This document shows, one piece after another, positions 50,824 through 59,458 of a stretch of 64,000 bases of DNA. This stretch comes from Hyphomicrobiales bacterium (GTDB lineage: Bacteria > Pseudomonadota > Alphaproteobacteria > Rhizobiales > Phreatobacteraceae), in the NCBI GenBank assembly GCA_017304475.1, contig JAFKKV010000014.1, positions 248,001 to 312,000 of the forward strand, read 5' to 3'. Position 1 is the first letter of the stretch. Every line of letters starts with the position of its first letter. A program made the position numbers and the translations under genes. The notes beneath the pieces are model-generated. The model was given only the letters and a program-made list of their open reading frames with translations. It ran no database searches and was not told the DNA's origin.

Positions 50824-51771
50824 ATGAACTTGCGAACCCTCACCTATTTCGCCGCGGTCGTCGAGGAAGGTTCGATTTCGCGCGCCGCATTGCGTCTGCG
50901 GGTCGCCCAGCCGGCCTTGAGCCTGCACATCCTCAATCTCGAGCGGGAGCTCGACACGGAACTGCTGCATCGCACCGCCCGCGGCGTCACCATGACCGAG
51001 AGCGGAACCCGTCTCTATCAGCACGCACGCGATATCCTGGCGAGAATAGACCTGGCGCGGGAAGACGTGCGCGGCCACGCCGCATCGGCGGTCGGCGAGG
51101 TGGTGCTGGCGATGACGCAGTCCATCGCGAAAGTGCTGGCGCTGCCGGTTTTCCAGCGCGTGGTGTCGGAGCTTCCCCGCGTCTCGTTCCGCTTGAGCGA
51201 AAGCAATACCGGCCATATCCCGACCCTGCTGCGTCAGCGCCAGATCGATCTCGGCATCACCTTCAAGGCGCAGAGGGATCCGGCCATTCACGAAGAGCCG
51301 CTGGTCGAAGAGGACCTCTATCTGATCGGCCCCGCCGACAAAGGCGGCAACACGGACGAAGGAAATGTCACGCTCGACGCCGTCGCGAGGCTGCCGCTGA
51401 TCCTGCCCGGCCGACCCCACAGTCTGCGCGAGCTGATCAACGACTATGCCAGGAAGAACGGCCTCGCTCTGAATGTCGTCGGCGAGGTCGACGCCGTGCC
51501 GCAGTTGAAGGATTTCGTGGCCGCCGGCATGGGCCATACGATCCTGACGCAGGCCTCGGTCCAGGCCGAGCTCGGCGATGGCAGCCTGAGCGCGCGGCGC
51601 ATCGTCGAGCCCGTCATTTCCAGGCGCGTCATCCTGTGCAGATCCGCCGAGATTCCGCCGACCCGGGCGACCGTCGCGGTCCAGGCGCTTCTGATCGAAA
51701 CGGCGCGGCATCTGGTCGACGAAAAACGGTGGCCCGGACGTTTCGTGGGCACCCATAACAAAGCACTATGA
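50824..51771 (+). CDS. LysR family regulator of the CoA-transferase cluster
   Basis: A 315-residue LysR protein: NLRTLTYFAAVVEEGSISRA, ALRLRVAQPALSLHILNLER, then the effector domain (VLAMTQSIAKVLALPVFQRV, DAVPQLKDFVAAGMGHTILT). It resembles the NAC/CBL-like LysR group. The ATG at 50,824 gives the usual N-terminus; a GTG two codons earlier is possible. It lies 96 bases before the CoA-transferase gene on the same strand, so it probably regulates that operon. Confidence 0.88.
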   Translation: MNLRTLTYFAAVVEEGSISRAALRLRVAQPALSLHILNLERELDTELLHRTARGVTMTESGTRLYQHARDILARIDLAREDVRGHAASAVGEVVLAMTQSIAKVLALPVFQRVVSELPRVSFRLSESNTGHIPTLLRQRQIDLGITFKAQRDPAIHEEPLVEEDLYLIGPADKGGNTDEGNVTLDAVARLPLILPGRPHSLRELINDYARKNGLALNVVGEVDAVPQLKDFVAAGMGHTILTQASVQAELGDGSLSARRIVEPVISRRVILCRSAEIPPTRATVAVQALLIETARHLVDEKRWPGRFVGTHNKAL

Positions 51772-51867
51772 CTCCCAGATCGAGACTGTCTTAGCCGGCC
51801 AGGCCGCTTGTCGGATAGGAGTCGGGCACTGGGTGCCCCGCACCCGTTCTGCCGACCCGGGTGAGAA

Positions 51868-53097
51868 ATGGCCTTGTTGAGCGGCGTCCGGGTGGTTGAG
51901 CTCGGCCAGATCCTTGCGGCGCCCTTCGCGGCGGAAATCCTCGGTGACCTCGGCGCCGATGTCATCAAGGTGGAGAAGCCCAAGGGCGGCGACGACGCCC
52001 GCGGCTGGGGGCCGCCCTATTGGGAGGGCGACGCGGCGCTCTTCCACCAGATGAACCGCAACAAGCGCAGCCTGGTGCTCGATCTCAAGACCCCCGAGGG
52101 CCTCCGCGATATTGTCGAACTGATCGGCACGGCCGACGTCTTCGTGCACAATCTGAGGCCGGGCGCGGCGGAGGCGCTGGGCCTCGGTGCCGGGGCCTTG
52201 CGCGAAAAATATCCGGGCCTGATCTATGCCGATATCGGCGCCTTCGGCCACAAGGGACCGCTCCATCAGCGCCCCGGCTACGAACTGCTGGTCCAGGCCT
52301 TCAGCGGCGTCATGAGCATCACGGGAGAGCCGGGCGGCATGCCGGTTCGAACCGGCCCGTCGATCAACGACCTGGGCACCGGCATGTGGGCCGCGATCGG
52401 GATATTGGCAGCGCTGAACAATCGCGCGCGGACCGGCGAAGGCTGCCTGCTGCAGACCTCGCTGTTCGAGACCGCGCTCTGCTGGGCGGGCATCCCGATC
52501 GCCAATCATCGGGCGTCGGGGTCGCGGCCCGAACGCATGGGCTCGGGACACCCGTCGGTCGTGCCCTATGGCGCATTTCCGACGGCGACCGGCCCTTTGA
52601 TCGTCGCCGCCGGCAACGATCGATTGTTCGAACGATTGGCAAAAGCCCTCGGGAACCCGCAATGGGCCCGTGACGATCGTTTTGCCAAAAATGACGGGCG
52701 CGTCCGCGCCCGCGCCGAGTTGGAAAGGCTCATAACCGGCGTCCTCGCGCAGAAGTCGCGCGACGATTGGATTGCGCTCTTCGAGGCCGAGGGAATTCCT
52801 TGCGCGCCGATCATGGAAATCCCGGAGGTCCTGGCGCATCCGCAGACGCATGCGCTGGAGATCATGCAAAAGACGCCCGGTAGCGAGGCCATCGAACTGG
52901 TCGGATTGCCGCTCTCGATCAATGGGAAGCGCCCGGGGCCACGACGCCCGCGTCTCGAACTCGGCGCGGACACATCCGATGTGCTGCAGGCGCTGCGAAC
53001 CGATCAGCGCGAGGAACGAACGGGCCTCGAGACATGGTCCGAAGAAAAGGCATGGGCCGGGGAAACGACATGGGCGGGAAACGAGACAAGCAAATGA
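51868..53097 (+). CDS. Class III (CaiB/BaiF) CoA-transferase
   Basis: A 409-residue enzyme that moves CoA between acyl groups. The N-terminus LSGVRVVELGQILAAPFAAE and LGDLGADVIKVEKPKGGDDA are family hallmarks; the catalytic Asp is in GPSINDLGTGMWAAIGILAA. The last ~20 residues after GADTSDVLQAL are a Trp/Glu-rich extension. The stop overlaps the Bug-protein start by 4 bases, so import and activation of the same acid are likely coupled. Confidence 0.93.
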   Translation: MALLSGVRVVELGQILAAPFAAEILGDLGADVIKVEKPKGGDDARGWGPPYWEGDAALFHQMNRNKRSLVLDLKTPEGLRDIVELIGTADVFVHNLRPGAAEALGLGAGALREKYPGLIYADIGAFGHKGPLHQRPGYELLVQAFSGVMSITGEPGGMPVRTGPSINDLGTGMWAAIGILAALNNRARTGEGCLLQTSLFETALCWAGIPIANHRASGSRPERMGSGHPSVVPYGAFPTATGPLIVAAGNDRLFERLAKALGNPQWARDDRFAKNDGRVRARAELERLITGVLAQKSRDDWIALFEAEGIPCAPIMEIPEVLAHPQTHALEIMQKTPGSEAIELVGLPLSINGKRPGPRRPRLELGADTSDVLQALRTDQREERTGLETWSEEKAWAGETTWAGNETSK

Positions 53098-54074
53098 CCA
53101 CAATCACCAGGCGAAGCGTCGTGGCCGGCGGGCTTGCCCTGATGGCGACGCGTGCGCGCGCGGCCGCCGATTGGCCCGCGCGGCCGATCAGGATCATTGT
53201 CCCCTTCGCGCCGGGAGGACCGACCGATTTCGTCGCCCGCCTCGTCGCCAAATCCCTGAGCGAACCGCTCGGACAGCAGGTCTTTGTCGAGAACCGCCCA
53301 GGGGCCACCGGCAATATCGGAGCACAGGCCGTCGCCGACGCGGACCCGGACGGCTACACCTTGCTGCACACCACCATCGCGACGCAGGCGCTCAACCCGA
53401 TCCTCATGCCGGCCTCCCGGATCCGGCCCCTCCACGACTTCGTCCCGGTCGGAACCACCGCCGCCTTGCCGAACGTCCTCGTCGTCCAACCGAAAAAGCA
53501 CGACATCAAGACGGTCCGGGAACTGGCGGAGCTCGGCCGCAAACTGCCGAGGGGATTGAGCTTCGGAACATTCGGGCACGGCACCTCGCCCCATATCCTC
53601 AGCCTTCTCTTCCAGAAGAAGGCTGCGTTCGAAGCGGTTCCGGTGGCCTATCGCGGCAGTGCTCCCGCCCTGACCGACATTCTCTCCGGGCAGCTGGATT
53701 TCCTGTTCGACAACATCACGACATCGGCGGAGCAGATCCGCGCCGGCACCGTCCGCGGGCTCGCCGTCACGTCGGCCTCCCGGTCTTCCGTGCTTCCCGA
53801 CATTCCCACGATGAAGGAAGCGGGTTTCGACGGCTTCGACCTGGATTTCGGCTTCTCGCTGATGGCCCCCGCCAAAATTCCCGCCGGGATCTTGGCGCGA
53901 TTGCAGGATGCCTTCGACCCGATCGCAAGCGGGGCGGATTATGCGGAGGCGCTGAGACTGCGCGGCGCCGATGCGCTCGTCGTGCCGCGTGCCGAACTCC
54001 GGCCGTTCCTGGAACGGGCGACCGAAACCTGGATGAACGTCGCGCGCCAGATCGATCTCGGCCCGACGACCTAG
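53094..54074 (+). CDS. Bug-family (tripartite tricarboxylate-type) substrate-binding protein
   Basis: A 326-residue periplasmic binding protein with a signal peptide that has a twin-arginine-like start (TTITRRSVVAGGLALMATRA). The mature protein shows PIRIIVPFAPGGPTDFVARL, QQVFVENRPGATGNIGAQAV and ADADPDGYTLLHTTIATQA, the Bug hallmarks. Such proteins bind carboxylates; many have no cognate membrane genes nearby, as here. The start at 53,094 overlaps the CoA-transferase stop; upstream in-frame ATGs are inside that gene. Confidence 0.93.
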   Translation: MTTITRRSVVAGGLALMATRARAAADWPARPIRIIVPFAPGGPTDFVARLVAKSLSEPLGQQVFVENRPGATGNIGAQAVADADPDGYTLLHTTIATQALNPILMPASRIRPLHDFVPVGTTAALPNVLVVQPKKHDIKTVRELAELGRKLPRGLSFGTFGHGTSPHILSLLFQKKAAFEAVPVAYRGSAPALTDILSGQLDFLFDNITTSAEQIRAGTVRGLAVTSASRSSVLPDIPTMKEAGFDGFDLDFGFSLMAPAKIPAGILARLQDAFDPIASGADYAEALRLRGADALVVPRAELRPFLERATETWMNVARQIDLGPTT

Positions 54075-54182
54075 TGTCGCGGCTCGGCGATCATGACCCT
54101 TCGACTGGATAGGCGCAGCGCTCAAGGAGACAGGGGGCAATGGCGGCTCGGCACCACTTCCTCACGCTCGCACCACGTCGTC

Positions 54183-54408
54183 TGGCCTGGGCTTCTCCCT
54201 GATATCCGCGCATTTATCCGCTCGCGGCAATCAAGTCGTGGATGGCCGGGACAAGCCCGGCCAAGACGAGAATTGTCCTCGGGTGTGCAAGCCCCGAATC
54301 GACCAGGCGCAGGATCCGCGCCGTGGCCCGGCATACTGTGACGCCAACACATCGTCTTGCCCGGGCTTGTCCCGGGCATCCACGCATTCATCCGCTCGCG
54401 GCAATCAA
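54183..54408. repeat. Two 52-bp repeats with CCGGGACAAGCCCGG-type palindromes
   Basis: The 392-base gap before the enoyl-CoA hydratase gene holds two direct copies of a 52-bp unit (54,183-54,234 and 54,357-54,408) differing at 8 positions and sharing a perfect 3' half (ATCCGCTCGCGGCAATCAA). Copy two begins with the hairpin GCCCGGG-CTTGT-CCCGGGC, and copy one is followed by the inverse hairpin GGCCGGG-ACAAG-CCCGGCC (54,244-54,262). Palindromes of this type are dispersed in Hyphomicrobiales genomes as REP-like elements. Nothing else in the gap is recognisable. Confidence 0.7.
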
Positions 54409-54466
54409 CCCGTCACGACCACTGTGCAGCGGCACTAACACCCATTCCCACTTCAAGGCGGCTTGA

Positions 54467-55228
54467 ATGTCCTACATCCACTATCGCGTCGAAAAACATG
54501 TCGCGCGCATCGTTCTCGATCACGCGCCGGCCAATGCGCTCAGCCTGCCCATGGTCGACGATCTCCTCGCTCATCTGGCGGAGGCCCGCGCCGACGACAA
54601 TGTGCGCGCCGTCGTTCTCGAAAGCGCGATACCACGCCGCTTCAGCGCCGGGCTGGATATCAATATTCTCAGCGGTGGCCACGGCGAGAGCATCCACGCC
54701 CTGCTGCGCAAGCACTATGTCGAGCTGTCCGAGGCACAATACCATCTCGGCAAGCCCTCCATCGCGGCGGTCAATGGTGCGGCCCGTGCCGGCGGAATGA
54801 CGCTCGCCATCTCGAACGACGTCCTGATCGCGGGCAAGAGCGCCACGTTCGGTTACCCGGAGATCGATGTCGGGCTGATACCGGCGATCCATTTCGGCCA
54901 TCTTCCGCGGCTCGTCGGAAAGTACCGTGCCTTCGAGCTCCTGTTCACCGGCCGCGCCTTCTCGGCCGAGGAGGCCTACGACATCGGCCTGGTCAGCCGC
55001 GTTGTCGACGACGACAAGGTCGTCGAGGCGGCGCTCAAGCTGGCCCAGACATTTGCCGAGAAGCCGCCGGGCATCATGAAGCTTGCCCGCAACGCATTCA
55101 TGCGCGCGACCGATACCAGGAGCGAGATCGGCTATGCCGTCGAGAGTTTCTGCAGCGCCATCAATACCGATGAAGCGCGCGCAGGTCTTTCCGCCTTTCT
55201 GGCAAGGAAGGCGAGCCGGCCGATCTGA
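54467..55228 (+). CDS. Enoyl-CoA hydratase/isomerase (crotonase) family protein
   Basis: A 253-residue crotonase. The first oxyanion-hole region is RRFSAGLDINILSGG, the second VNGAARAGGMTLAISNDVLI, and the second catalytic Glu is in FGYPEIDVGLIPA. The first catalytic Glu of classical hydratases (after GGG) is replaced by Thr here (GGMTLAI), so the reaction may be isomerisation, hydrolysis or decarboxylation instead of hydration. It probably acts on the CoA ester formed by the preceding CoA-transferase. Confidence 0.9.
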   Translation: MSYIHYRVEKHVARIVLDHAPANALSLPMVDDLLAHLAEARADDNVRAVVLESAIPRRFSAGLDINILSGGHGESIHALLRKHYVELSEAQYHLGKPSIAAVNGAARAGGMTLAISNDVLIAGKSATFGYPEIDVGLIPAIHFGHLPRLVGKYRAFELLFTGRAFSAEEAYDIGLVSRVVDDDKVVEAALKLAQTFAEKPPGIMKLARNAFMRATDTRSEIGYAVESFCSAINTDEARAGLSAFLARKASRPI

Positions 55229-55251
55229 CACGGCCCGTGCGGCGAAGCTCG

Positions 55252-55863
55252 TCAGCCGGTCTCGCACCAGACCCACAGGAGCGTCGCATCCGCCCCGTCG
55301 GTGGTGTAGCAGAGGTGATCGAGGCGGCTGTCGAAATAAAGGCTGTCGCCGGCGGCAAGCCGGATCTCGGCATAGGTGCCGCTGACGAAGGCGACCTCGC
55401 CGGACAGGACATAGAGAAACTCTTCGCCCTTGTGCGAGGCGGGTTTGTCGAACTGATGGGCGCTGCGGGCCTTCACCGTGGTCACGAAAGGCACCATGCG
55501 GCGGTCCTTCAGGCCGGTGCACAGGAATTCATGGATATAATTGCGGTCCTCGGTCCGCCGGCCACCGCCTGCCGGCGTCGAGGTCAGGCGCCCGATATGG
55601 CCGGCCGATTGCTCGGAGAACAGGCTGACCAGCGCGACGCCGAGGCCGGCGGCGATCCGTTCGAGCACCTCGAATGTGGGCGAGGCCCGATCATTCTCGA
55701 TCTTCGACAGGGCGGATTTGGAGACGCCGCTGCGCCGGCTGGTTTCGTCCAGGGTCAGGCCCTGGTCGGTGCGGATCGCGCGGATGCGCTGGCCGATCCG
55801 GAGATCGGAGCGCTCCGCCCCATCCGCCACGGGGGTCGACGCAAGAGGAACGACATCGGGCAT
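55252..55863 (-). CDS. XRE-cupin transcriptional regulator (PuuR-like)
   Basis: A 203-residue regulator. An N-terminal HTH (IGQRIRAIRTDQGLTLDETS, RRSGVSKSALSKIENDRASP) is joined to a C-terminal cupin (PASHKGEEFLYVLSGEVAFV, LAAGDSLYFDSRLDHLCYTT). This is the PuuR/SutR arrangement, where the cupin binds a small-molecule effector. It is followed to the right by the transporter genes on the same strand, and a PuuR-like box lies at 62,526-62,538, so control of a polyamine-type regulon is inferred. Confidence 0.88.
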   Translation of the reverse strand: MPDVVPLASTPVADGAERSDLRIGQRIRAIRTDQGLTLDETSRRSGVSKSALSKIENDRASPTFEVLERIAAGLGVALVSLFSEQSAGHIGRLTSTPAGGGRRTEDRNYIHEFLCTGLKDRRMVPFVTTVKARSAHQFDKPASHKGEEFLYVLSGEVAFVSGTYAEIRLAAGDSLYFDSRLDHLCYTTDGADATLLWVWCETG

Positions 55864-55932
55864 AGGGCTGTTGACCTCTCAAATCGGACCGCCTCGGCCG
55901 CGCCGGGCAGGCTATCGGACCGCGGAACCGGA

Positions 55933-57576
55933 TTACGCCTCGCCCGGGACATGAGCCGGCGCATGCCGGCGCCCGGGCACCGCCGCCAGCAATTCACGGG
56001 TATAGACATGGCGTGGATCCGCGAAGACCGTCGCGGTGTCGCCGATCTCGACGATCCGGCCCTTTTGCATCACCGCGATCCGGTCGCAGATCTGGGCCGC
56101 GACCCGCAGGTCGTGGGTGATGAAGATCAGCGACATTGCCAGCCTCTGTTTCAGGTCGCGCAGCAGCGACAGGATCTGCGCCTGGACCGAGACGTCAAGC
56201 GCCGAGACCGCTTCGTCGGCGACCACCACCTCCGGCTCCAGCGCCAGGGCCCGCGCGATGCCGATGCGCTGCCGCTGGCCGCCGGAGAATTCGTGCGGAT
56301 AACGCGCCAGCGCATCGACGCTCAGGCCGACGAGCTGAATCAGCTCGCGCGCCTTGTCCTGGGCCGCGCGTGCCGGCACGCCATGCGCCATCGGCCCGTC
56401 GGCGATGATCCGGCCAATGGTCTTGCGCGGGTTGAGCGAGGCATAGGGATCCTGGAACACCATCTGGATCCGCCGGCGCATCGGCCGCAGCTTGCGGCCG
56501 CTGAGCGCCATGAGATCGTCGCCGCCGAGCCGGATCGCGCCGCCATTGGGTTCGAGCAGGCGGACCAGGCATTTGCCGACGGTCGACTTGCCCGACCCGG
56601 ATTCGCCGACAATGCCGAGCGTCTCGCCGCGCCGGAGCGTGAAGCTGACATCGGCCGCGGCCGAAACCACCCGCGGCGGCCGGAACAGCCCGACGCTGGT
56701 GACATAGGTTTTCTGCAGGTTCTCGACGGTCAGTGCCGTCGCCTCCTGCGGCCGCGGCCGTGACGGCGGCGGCGTCAGCGAGGGAACCGCCGCCAAGAGC
56801 GATTTCGTATAGGCATGGGACGGCGCCCGCAGCACCTCGGCGGCGCTGCCAGCTTCGACCAGGCGCCCCTGGCGCATCACCACGACACGGTCGGCGATGT
56901 CGTCGACCACGCCGAAATCGTGGGTGATGAACAGCACGCCCATGTCACGGTCGCGCCGGAGCCTTTCGATCAGCCGGAGGATCTGGCCCTGGGTGGTCAC
57001 GTCGAGCGCGGTGGTCGGCTCGTCGGCGATCAGCAGGCGCGGTTCGAGCGCCAGTGCCATGGCGATCATCACGCGCTGGCGCTGGCCGCCGGACAATTGA
57101 TGCGGGAAGGCGCGCATCAGCTGGGCCGGGTCCGGCAGGCCGACTTCGGCGAGCAGCGCCACCGCCCGTTCGGCGCGTTCGGCCGGCATCAGGATGCCAT
57201 GGGCCTTGAACACCTCGGTGACCTGGTCGCCAATGCGCTGGACCGGATTGAGCGAGGTCATCGGCTCCTGGAAGATCATGCCGATCTCACGCCCGCGGAC
57301 CGCCCGCATCCCGTCCTCCGAGCGGCCGATGAGCGAGGCCCCTGCCAGCATGATCTCGCCGGAACGCCAGGCCAGATTGCGCGGCAGCAGGCCCATGACG
57401 GCATGAGCGGTGATCGATTTGCCGGATCCGGATTCTCCGACGATGCACAGGACCTCGCGGGCCGCGACGTCGAAGCTGACATTCTCCACCGCATGCGGCC
57501 GGTCGGCGCCGGCGGGCAGCGCGATCGTCAGGTCGCGCACGGACAGGATCGGCTTTTGCACGGCGGCCACGGTCAT
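55933..57576 (-). CDS. Peptide/nickel-class ABC transporter, fused DppD-DppF ATPase
   Basis: A 547-residue protein with two complete ATPase domains, as in GsiA/YejF. First domain: [49 protein letters not shown]. Second: [51 protein letters not shown], where the usual DEP is DEA. The ATG at 57,576 overlaps the permease stop by 4 bases. It energises uptake by the two permeases and the binding protein to its right. Confidence 0.94.
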   Translation of the reverse strand: MTVAAVQKPILSVRDLTIALPAGADRPHAVENVSFDVAAREVLCIVGESGSGKSITAHAVMGLLPRNLAWRSGEIMLAGASLIGRSEDGMRAVRGREIGMIFQEPMTSLNPVQRIGDQVTEVFKAHGILMPAERAERAVALLAEVGLPDPAQLMRAFPHQLSGGQRQRVMIAMALALEPRLLIADEPTTALDVTTQGQILRLIERLRRDRDMGVLFITHDFGVVDDIADRVVVMRQGRLVEAGSAAEVLRAPSHAYTKSLLAAVPSLTPPPSRPRPQEATALTVENLQKTYVTSVGLFRPPRVVSAAADVSFTLRRGETLGIVGESGSGKSTVGKCLVRLLEPNGGAIRLGGDDLMALSGRKLRPMRRRIQMVFQDPYASLNPRKTIGRIIADGPMAHGVPARAAQDKARELIQLVGLSVDALARYPHEFSGGQRQRIGIARALALEPEVVVADEAVSALDVSVQAQILSLLRDLKQRLAMSLIFITHDLRVAAQICDRIAVMQKGRIVEIGDTATVFADPRHVYTRELLAAVPGRRHAPAHVPGEA

Positions 57577-58412
57577 AGCCGGCCCTTCCTGAGCGTCGGA
57601 TTGAGCGCGTCGTTGAGACCTTCGCCGACCAGGTTGAGCGCCAGGACGGTGACGAAGATGGCGGCGCCCGGAATGAAGCTGATCCACCATTGTTCGAGCA
57701 CGCGGGTCCGGCCGGCCCCGACCATGTAGCCCCAGCTCATCACATTGGGATCGCCGAGCCCGAGGAAGGACAGCGAGCTTTCAAGCAGGATCGCGGTCGC
57801 CGTCATCAGCGAGGCGAGCACGATGATCGGCGACACCACATTGGGCAGCACCTCGGTCAGGATCACCTTGGCCACCGGCTGGCCGGTGACGATGGCCGCC
57901 TGGACATATTCGCGCGAGCGCAGGCTGAGCACCTCGCCGCGCACCATGCGCGCCACCGGCGGCCAGCTGACGATGGCGATGGCGAGCACGATGGAGGCCA
58001 CCGAGGGCTGCAGGATCGAGACCACGACGATCGCCAACGCGAAGGAGGGAATGGTCTGGAAGAACTCGGTCAGCCGCATCAGCGCATTGTCGATCCAGCC
58101 ACCGAAATAGCCGGCGGCCGCGCCGACCGGCACCCCGACCAGCAGGGCCGCCAGCGTCGAAACCAGGCCGATCAGCAGCGACACCCGGCTGCCATGGACG
58201 AGCCCGGCGAGGATGTCGCGGCCCAGCGCGTCGGTGCCGAGCGGCGCGCGCTCCAGCGCGAAGGGCGCCAGGAAGGGCCGGTTGACCATGCGCCAAGGCG
58301 AGGTCGGGTAGATATGCGGCGCCAGCGCCGCGACCGCGACGATGAGGACGAGAATGGCGATGCCGATCAGGGCGCCTCGGTTTTCCGCGAAGCGGCGCAG
58401 GAATGCTGTCAC
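57573..58412 (-). CDS. ABC transporter permease (DppC-like)
   Basis: A 279-residue inner-membrane permease. Segments include ALIGIAILVLIVAVAALAPH and SLLIGLVSTLAALLVGVPVG; the EAA-type loop is REYVQAAIVTGQPVAKVILT. The GTG at 58,412 overlaps the DppB-like stop (GTGA). A very long frame upstream through the neighbouring genes is not coding. Confidence 0.92.
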   Translation of the reverse strand: MTAFLRRFAENRGALIGIAILVLIVAVAALAPHIYPTSPWRMVNRPFLAPFALERAPLGTDALGRDILAGLVHGSRVSLLIGLVSTLAALLVGVPVGAAAGYFGGWIDNALMRLTEFFQTIPSFALAIVVVSILQPSVASIVLAIAIVSWPPVARMVRGEVLSLRSREYVQAAIVTGQPVAKVILTEVLPNVVSPIIVLASLMTATAILLESSLSFLGLGDPNVMSWGYMVGAGRTRVLEQWWISFIPGAAIFVTVLALNLVGEGLNDALNPTLRKGRL

Positions 58413-59386
58413 GAAGCCACCTCGATGCGCGGATCGACGAACCGGTAGATCAGGTCGGTCAGGATGTTGAACAGGATCACCATGGCCGAGCAGGTGAAGA
58501 AGACGCCGAGCAGCACCTGGTAGTCGCGCTGGATCAGGGCATCGAACAGCAGCCGGCCGATGCCGGGCCAGGCGAACACGGTCTCGACCAGCAGCGATCC
58601 ACCGACCAGTTGCCCCGCCTGCAGGCCGGCCAGTGTCACCACCGGCAGGATGGCATTGGGGATCATGTGGTGGCGGACGATGGCGCTCTCGCCGAGCCCT
58701 TTGGCATAGGCGGTCTTGACGTAGTCGAAGCTCGCCACCTCGAGCATGGAAGCCCGCATCATGCGAGCATAGACGGCGGTGAAGAACAGGCCGAGCGTCG
58801 TCGCCGGCATGATCAGGTGCCAGCCGATGTCGAGCGCGCGGCGCAGCCCGGTATAGCCGGCGCCGACACTTTCGTAGCCGACATTGGGCAGCCACCCCAG
58901 ATGCTTGGAAAAGACGATCTGGGCGATCAGCGCGAGCCAGAACAGCGGCATCGCGTAAAACACCAGCGAGGCCGAGGTGATGGCGCTGTCCGACAGGCGC
59001 CCGACCCGTCGCGCGGCCAGCGTGCCGAGCGTCACGCCGGCGCCAAGCGAGATGACCAGCGCCGTGCCGGTCAGCAGGAGCGTCGCCGGCAGGCGCTCGA
59101 CGATCAGGTCGAGCACCGGGCGCTGCTGGCGATAGCTGAAGCCGAGATCGAGCGTCGCGATCCCCTTCATATAGTGCCAGAACTGCTCGATCAGCGGCCT
59201 GTCGAGCCCGAACTTCTCGCGCAATTGCTGCAGGAAGACGGCATCGCCCGCCCCCGCCTCGCCAGCCATGACCTGGGCCGGATCGCCCGGCGCCAGGCGA
59301 ATGAGGAAGAAATTCATCGCGGCGATCGCGATCAGGATGACGACCGCATTGATCGTCTTCCGGCGCACAAACCCGGCAAGCGTCAC
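58409..59386 (-). CDS. ABC transporter permease (DppB-like)
   Basis: A 325-residue permease with the classic DppB N-terminus (TINAVVILIAIAAMNFFLIR, LAPGDPAQVMAG), LVFYAMPLFWLALIAQIVFS and the loop FDYVKTAYAKGLGESAIVRH, ending LLFDALIQRDYQVLLGVFF. The GTG at 59,386 has GGGAGGA ~8 bases upstream. The substrate-binding-protein gene lies 72 bases upstream. Confidence 0.93.
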   Translation of the reverse strand: MTLAGFVRRKTINAVVILIAIAAMNFFLIRLAPGDPAQVMAGEAGAGDAVFLQQLREKFGLDRPLIEQFWHYMKGIATLDLGFSYRQQRPVLDLIVERLPATLLLTGTALVISLGAGVTLGTLAARRVGRLSDSAITSASLVFYAMPLFWLALIAQIVFSKHLGWLPNVGYESVGAGYTGLRRALDIGWHLIMPATTLGLFFTAVYARMMRASMLEVASFDYVKTAYAKGLGESAIVRHHMIPNAILPVVTLAGLQAGQLVGGSLLVETVFAWPGIGRLLFDALIQRDYQVLLGVFFTCSAMVILFNILTDLIYRFVDPRIEVAS

Positions 59387-59458
59387 GAGCCCATCCTCCC
59401 GATGGTGGCGGAACCGGCGGGCGGGCAGCATCCCGCCCACCGCCGCGGAATGGCCGAA

